Origin: Sequoia sempervirens | Lineage: Eukaryota > Streptophyta > Pinopsida > Cupressales > Cupressaceae | Length of the DNA stretch: 64,000 bases | Direction of reading: 5' to 3' | Assembly (NCBI GenBank): GCA_007258455.2 | Contig: VDFB02270651.1 | Span: 705,027,360 to 705,091,359 of the forward strand | Part shown: positions 58,282-64,000 of the stretch, piece after piece | How the letters are laid out: the number at the start of each line of letters is the position of its first letter | Position numbering within the stretch: position 1 is the first letter of the stretch | Translations under genes and position numbers: made by a program | The notes under the pieces: model-generated | Database searches by the model: none | Seen by the model: only the letters and a program-made list of their open reading frames with translations | What the model was told of the DNA's origin: nothing

Positions 58282-59520
58282 TACTGTTATGCATGTTACA
58301 CTCGTATGCCACATACAAATTTGTAGGTTAAACCACTCATCATGTTATTCAACTTACACTTTTTTATTTCATTAATTGCCAAATGTGCTTTTGTTGCTCA
58401 TGTTAAGTCACCCCAAATGGAAGGCTTGATATCTCAACATGCCTACTCAAGTAAAAGAGGTTTGTACACCCCATATACTCTGAACTCTTATTTTTATTTT
58501 CATGTGGGGCTGTGAGTTTTCTTGTGATCTTTATGTTCACTTGGAGGTTCAACTAGACACTTTTTTTTTCCAACCTGCATTGGCTCACATCATGGTTGAT
58601 AGGAAATTTTACACCTTTATTCTTTTCCTGATTCACTCCATTACTAATTCATTATTTTTTCAAAAGATGCAACAAACATGTTATTCTTTTGACATTTTTA
58701 GCATCAATGGATGCACACTTTTTTACATACAAGGTTATCATAAAATGTTTTGGTTTCCCTCTAACCTTTCATCTCGACTAACACATACACATGCACCACA
58801 ACCAATGTATCTTTCCAAAATAAAACATTTGTTGTTTCTACTATAGAAGTAAAATTACATATTGTTATGCATGTTACACTCACATGCAACATAAAAATAT
58901 GTAGGTTGAACCACTCATCATGTTGTTCAACCTACACTTTTTATTTCATGGATTTCCAGATGTTCTTTTTCTGCTCATGTTAAGTCACCCCAAATGGAAA
59001 GATCGATATCAAAACATGCCTACTTAGGTAAAAGAGGTTTGTACACCCCATATACTATAAACTCTTAGTATTATTTTCATGTGGGGCTATTAATTTTCTT
59101 GCGGTCTTTATGTCCGCTTGGAGGTTCAACTAGACACTATGTTTTCTAGCCTGTATTGGCTCACATCATGATTGATAGAAAATTTACACCTTTCTCCCTT
59201 TCCTCATTCTCTCCATTACTGATTCATTATTTTGTTAATAGAGGTAACAAACGTGTTATCCTTTTGATGTTGCTAGCAACAATGGATGCACATTTATTTA
59301 CATAAAAGGTTGTCATAAAAGGTTTTGGTTGCCCTCTAACCTTTCATCTCCATTAGCACATATGCATGCACCACAACCAACGTATCTTCCCAAAATAATA
59401 TATTTCTTGTTGCAACTATAGAAGTAATTACATATTGTTATGCACGTTACACTCATACACCACATACAAATTTTCAAGTTGAACCACTCATCATGTTGTT
59501 GCTCAAACATGATAACTTTA
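58282..59520. repeat. Tandem family, period about 575 bp, units 3-5
   Basis: Units are marked by atgcatg-type starts at 58,289, 58,867 and 59,440 (spacings 578 and 573), the last only partial. They continue the array interrupted by E4 at 45,504. The plus-strand frame 58,502-58,846 recurs in other units and lacks conserved coding signals. Confidence 0.88.
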
Positions 59521-59889
59521 CTTTAAAATGATGGTTGGTTTCGCAACCTTCCTTTTCAGGTAAAACAATTTTGTGTTCCACACCTAAAATGGACTCATCA
59601 TTGAATGTCCATGTACACTTGTGATTGTGTCATTGTTGTCTATGTCCACTTGTACGTTGAGCTACACACTTTGATTTCCAACCCACATTTGTTTCATATT
59701 TTATGTCTAGCTTGATTCAATCTATCACCTTTTATTTTCCTCAGCAGAAGTCTTCAACCTCCTATTGGTTTCACATTGGTGACAACAATGCAAGCATATT
59801 TTATCTATGTTCAATATAATTTCTTTAGTTTGTTTGATACAATCCACTCTAATCTAAAATTTCCATCCAATTCCTAACTTACCTAGAAT
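59521..59889. other. Unassigned sequence
   Basis: Distantly resembles the 575-bp unit (ccacacctaaaatgg, catttgtttcatatt) but is too diverged to call. No gene seen. Confidence 0.4.
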
Positions 59890-62760
59890 GGGGAGAGGCT
59901 TGAAATGGAAAAAGGAAGATGATATGGATGTGCAAGATGTCTAGATGGAAACTCTCCTCTTTCCTTTTGCAATTTGGAGTGGACTACTATTTCCATCGAA
60001 AGGATGGAGTCCTTGACCTTGTTGCAATAATTCCTTGTAGCAGACTTGATGATTTCATTCATGGTGAATGGTTGATTGAAGGTTTTGAAACTTCATTTGT
60101 GCACATGAAAAAAAGAGAGAAGAAGACCATCACAAGTCCCATCAATGACAAAAATTATAGCAAAACAATTATGTGGCATAGGTTTGTACCTTTCAACATT
60201 CATGTGTATGGTCCAATGATATTTTTCTCTCTTGCTTGGAGATGATGAGATGATGCTTCCTTTATAGGTACTGGTATGGATACAATCCTGAAGACCACAA
60301 GAACAAGCCTCCACCACTAAAAAGATAAGAAATATTTGTAAAAAAGTGAGGTTGTCAATGCCACTTCATTGCAAAGGTTATGTACGGTAGACCCGATGTT
60401 GTTTATTTTCTCTTCAAAAAAATGTTTCACGTCGATGTCAATGGTGAATTTTTTCATGGCATTGATGACACAAGTGGAGACTTGCATGCTAGGTTTTCCC
60501 CTAATCTATCCACAAAATGAAAAATATATATTCAAAAACTTTTGCTCATGGACGTGAGTGTCAATGCAATAATGGACAGACACCTCACTGATCCTATTTT
60601 TGTGCCATGATGAGTAAGAGAGATGAATTCTTGACAAGAAAGGATGTAATGAATTATTGGAAAAATATGCGCTCTATTCACACATAGAAACACAAATACA
60701 ATTCATCAAGTATCATAATGTGGAATGCATATGACAAGGACAACTTCTACTTTTAACGGCCCCATGGAAATGAGATGCCTTTTGTTATCAGGGTTTAGAC
60801 TCCATGGATGTTGGATACGATGGTTCGTCACTCACACAATTTAGTCATATCCATGGATTCCATATTTTCCACTAATAAATATGGGGTGAGCCACAAGAAA
60901 CATTGATGAATACTTCTTCATTTTTTCAATGATCTTATTGGCTATATAGCTGACAATGCTCACGCTAACTTGCTATGTCTATAGTAAAAATTGTATACTT
61001 TGCTCATTTTTTATGAGAAATAGAGTGGTGTGCTCATTGCATGGGAAGTCTCCTCGTGAAACAATATGGAGGACATTTTTTGTTGGCTATATGTGGTGCA
61101 TTCCCATGGAAGAAGAGCCAGACCCGACTAAAGAATCAATGCTTTTTTGATCGATGATGCCATTGCAGAATTCAAGCCATATAGTAAGTGCATGTTTTGG
61201 TTGGTTTTTGTACCTTTCTCGTTTGCTATTTATTTTCAATGCCACTTTTTCATGCAAATGAGCACTAAACAATATCCTCTGTATTGTCTATTAGGGTTGT
61301 CTTTGGATGTCATGTGCTTCTATGTATTTGGCATGTTCGGAGGGCTTGGCTAAAGAACATACATAAGTACGTAACCAAGGAAAGGTAAATGGACATCTTC
61401 CATAGACTTAGCATGATCATGATAGTGATTGGTGATAGCAAGGACAACATCACTCAGCTATTGAACAATTTCTTTAAGGAGTTCAATGATAAGCCCCAGT
61501 TTTTATAGTACTTCAAGAAGACCCGGTATGAAGGAGATGATTGAATTGGTGAGTTGACAATTTCTATCACCTTGTTTGATTCACACCATTCACATTATTT
61601 GTTCTTAACTCTAATACGTTGTGGTTTACTTGACTATTGCTTTTTTTGTATCCATGTGGGTGAAATATTGTAGACTATTCTCACTGGCCAACTAGAATGT
61701 AAATGTTTCCATTGATTCATACCATTGCATGTTGAAAACTCGATACATATGTGCATCAAAAAAATTCACAAGGTGAATGGACTATTTGTATTACAAACTT
61801 GTGTATAAAATGGAACCATTCTTTAGGAAAAAGCAAAAGCTGCAACATCATGGTTTTTTGACAAACTATAAGATTCAAAATATTAAATCTACTTTGGAGA
61901 GGACGAAGGAAATTCTAGATGTTGATTGTGTTTCAAATGAAACATGTCTTGGATGGCACTAGGTGAAAAGTCAAAGTAGCTGCAACCACTACCTGGTTCA
62001 AAAATTTGGTGAGAAATTTTTTGTTTGTGAGTGCCCTTAGAGTTTACAGTGGAACACTTGCAAACATGTCATTAAGGTTTCTGAACTAATTAAAAGATCA
62101 TTTGATGTTGAAGGGCTGGTCCACGGTAAGAAAATTTCAATTTGAAGTGTGTTACTTTATGGGAGACAATTGTGTTTTGCATTATCTACCACCTAATACA
62201 AGTTTCTTGTGTGTTGTCATTTAGACAATGGAGGTGAAGCTATTGATAGAGGGACATATTTGAATGAGACATTGTCACTAGGGGACGTCCAAGAAAATAG
62301 TCCTAATGTTCTTACCCCTCCACAATCTCCTTCTATCAGCCATGAACATGATGAACATTTGTAAAAAATGCGTATTTGGAATGACAAAAATGAAATCTTC
62401 AAGAAAGTGATGTGTACACTACCCTAGTGTCTAGAACAGGTACAGTCATATGCGCATTGTGTCAAGAGGTTTCTACAAGATTTAAAACAATCCAATGCAT
62501 TGTCATTTGAATTCATTAGGATCTTGATGTAGTTGCAAGTAGCATTGTTTTCATACATCCATGGTTTAGTGCAAGTAAGGATCATCCTCAACATGCAACC
62601 CATCGTAGGGAGTGTGTTGCACAATAGTTAGATCACCAAACTCCAGTGCGTGACTCCTTTCCCTTGTCCATAGACAATAGCTTTAATATGAATTTCAATA
62701 TGCAATTGCGAGATGTTAGGCACACCTTCTATGGATGGGCCAGAGGATACGATATCTAAT
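59890..62760 (+). pseudogene. MULE-like transposase relative with SWIM zinc finger, decayed
   Basis: This plus-strand gene is readable only by changing frame and passing many stops. N-terminal part: VDYYFHRKDGVLDLVAIIPC (59,919-60,245). Transposase-like core: TPWMLDTMVRHSHNLVIS followed by MDSIFSTNKYGV at 60,853-60,888, then, after IDDAIAEFKPY, VLLCIWHVRRAWLKNI at 61,314-61,361, a signature I know from plant SWIM-finger proteins related to Mutator transposases. LYYKLVYKMEPFFRKKQKL follows. At 62,026-62,067 a CxC...CxH finger (CEC, one stop, eight residues, CKH) fits the SWIM consensus. A C-terminal tail (QLRDVRHTFYGWARGYD) runs to about 62,760. It could be a dead transposon or a decayed domesticated gene. 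No terminal inverted repeats were found. Confidence 0.7.
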
Positions 62761-63043
62761 ACGAGTGACTATGAGAAAACCCATTTCAATTTCTATATTG
62801 TAATAGGAATGGTATTACAGATTTCTTTTTCCATTAATTGAATTCTACCACCTCATAAAATTTCTTTTTTTTTGGTCTTTTTTTTCTCTTTAGCATTCGA
62901 GTGTGCCGAAAGGAGTCCTCATCGATGAATTTCTTTCACGAGTGTAAACCCAATGGAAGGTATGGTTCCAATTTAACAACTATACATAGCTAAGTTCAAT
63001 TTTTGGTATGACATTATGCAATAGCATGCTTGCATATAAAATT
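62761..63043. other. Unassigned sequence with T-rich tract
   Basis: Includes a T-rich run at about 62,865-62,893. No gene recognised. Confidence 0.45.
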
Positions 63044-63720
63044 TTAGCTACAATGACAAGCTAATGATGAACAACATGTGTTCTCTCTAGTGCTTCTTGA
63101 AGAGTTACTAAGGAGTGTAGAAGCATACATCAACAAACCTCCGTTTATAGGTAAGAATTTCATCTTTTCAAAAATTTGTTCATGCAATTTGTCTACAATT
63201 TTCACATCAGACTTTAGTCGCTTCATTTCAAGTGTTTTCATAGCATATTCCTTTATCATTTTAGGCATTCTATTACATATTTCTCCACTTTTGCATTTCC
63301 ATTTTTCCATTGCACATAATACACATGCACCTTCTTTAATACTATTATGTAGGTTTACAACTGCTTTTTGGTTAGCATTGAGAGTGTCTTTCTAATTAGA
63401 GAATGTAGTTGTAGCTTCTAAATAAGTCATTCACACAAGTTGTCTACAATTTTCACATCAGTATTTCATATCTCCACCCAACTGATTCTATTTTTCTGCA
63501 CTAACATCTATCTCACATCAGACAATTTTCACTCAACACACTATCTATCTCACTCACTCTTCTCTACTTCTTTTCCAATTTTTTTATAGCTTTTTTTTTC
63601 ATTTTAGGAATTTTAGTACTTGTTGCTCTAGTTGTGCATTTAAATTTTCCCATTGCACATACCACACATGCTCCTTCCTCAAGTTCTGAAGAACAGGTAG
63701 AATCTCTTAAGTGAATACAC
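63044..63720 (-). pseudogene. Coiled-coil family, third copy
   Basis: The minus strand carries the same order as 39,250-39,900: a VPYVQWEN-like module near 63,640, then SAEKxNQLGGDMKYxCEN, then FSNxKDTLNANQKAVVNLHN (compare FSNPKDTLKVEQRAATKLNK at about 39,430), then a diverged stretch, open at 63,044-63,310 (KMIKEYAMKTLEMKRLKSDV). Function unknown, charged and helical in appearance. The tail (63,044-63,140) does not match the other copies. Confidence 0.55.
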
Positions 63721-63738
63721 ATACACTGTACATGCACT

Positions 63739-64000
63739 ACATCTATTTTTTGAGAAAAAATTGTGTTTCAATTTCTCTATATGATTAACAAAAAAATGCA
63801 CAACATATTGGCAAGGTGGAAAACATAGTGGGTTATGTGTTATTTGATTCTACTAGGTGAAAGGTCAACCTCTCAAGATTAGGTAGAGTCTCTAAATTAA
63901 ATACATGTAGTATGAACATGTACCACATCTATTTTTTTGATCAAAAATTGCATTTCAATTTCTTTGTATGATTAACAAAAAAAATGCACAACATATTGGT
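63739..64000. repeat. Tandem units of 186 bp, running off the window
   Basis: acatctatttttt... starts at 63,739 and again at 63,925, each followed by tttcaatttct and atgattaacaaaaaaa-atgcacaacatattgg. The aaaatgcac...attgg...ggaaaacaxaxtgggtt block also occurs in the 360-bp family at 38,350, tying this end to the 38-42 kb arrays. Confidence 0.75.

Overview
The window looks like intergenic DNA from a seed plant with a large, repeat-filled nuclear genome. The evidence is AT-rich sequence, plant-type Ty1/copia and Ty3/gypsy (chromovirus) LTR retrotransposons primed by initiator tRNA-Met, an L1-type LINE with a plant CCHC ORF1, a Cassandra-like LTR carrying 5S rRNA sequence, and a MULE/SWIM-finger transposase relative. 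The many old, stop-ridden, nested elements and the absence of any intact host gene fit a gymnosperm-sized genome, but the species is inference. I see no intact protein gene, tRNA gene, CRISPR array or bacterial feature.

Layout. 1-336 and about 9,415-9,741: two copies of one LTR with a palindromic end; the second sits against a broken chromovirus integrase/chromodomain fragment (9,748-10,760, +). 2,864-7,880 (-): a complete but dead Ty1/copia element (E1) with a perfect 5-bp target duplication and a truncated 5' LTR. 14,484-14,603: a 4 x 30-bp hairpin minisatellite beside 14,613-21,035 (-), a 5'-truncated copia element (E2) whose 3' region holds a 988-bp Mutator-like MITE and a 101-bp tandem duplication. 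About 24,600-29,548 plus 36,615 to about 37,550 (-): one LINE split by a full copia element (E3, 29,549-36,614, +) and also carrying a Cassandra-like solo LTR (25,774-26,061).

37,600-43,440: a degenerate tandem family (period about 355-373 bp) interspersed with a minus-strand coiled-coil pseudogene family built of in-frame modules of about 60 residues. 44,350-45,504 and 58,282-59,520: five tandem units of about 575 bp, split by a 12.8-kb Tekay/Del-like chromovirus (E4, 45,505-58,281, -) with LTRs of 3.6-3.8 kb. 59,890-62,760 (+): a decayed MULE-like SWIM-finger transposase gene. 63,044-64,000: another copy of the coiled-coil family and more short tandem repeats.

How it fits together. Nesting gives an order of events: LINE then E3; the 575-bp array then E4; E2 then its MITE. 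By eye, LTR pairs differ by roughly 5-8% (E1, E3, E4), so all insertions are old. The least explained component is the coiled-coil repeat family, which occurs on both sides of E4 and next to the SWIM/MULE pseudogene and may belong to one large undescribed element.
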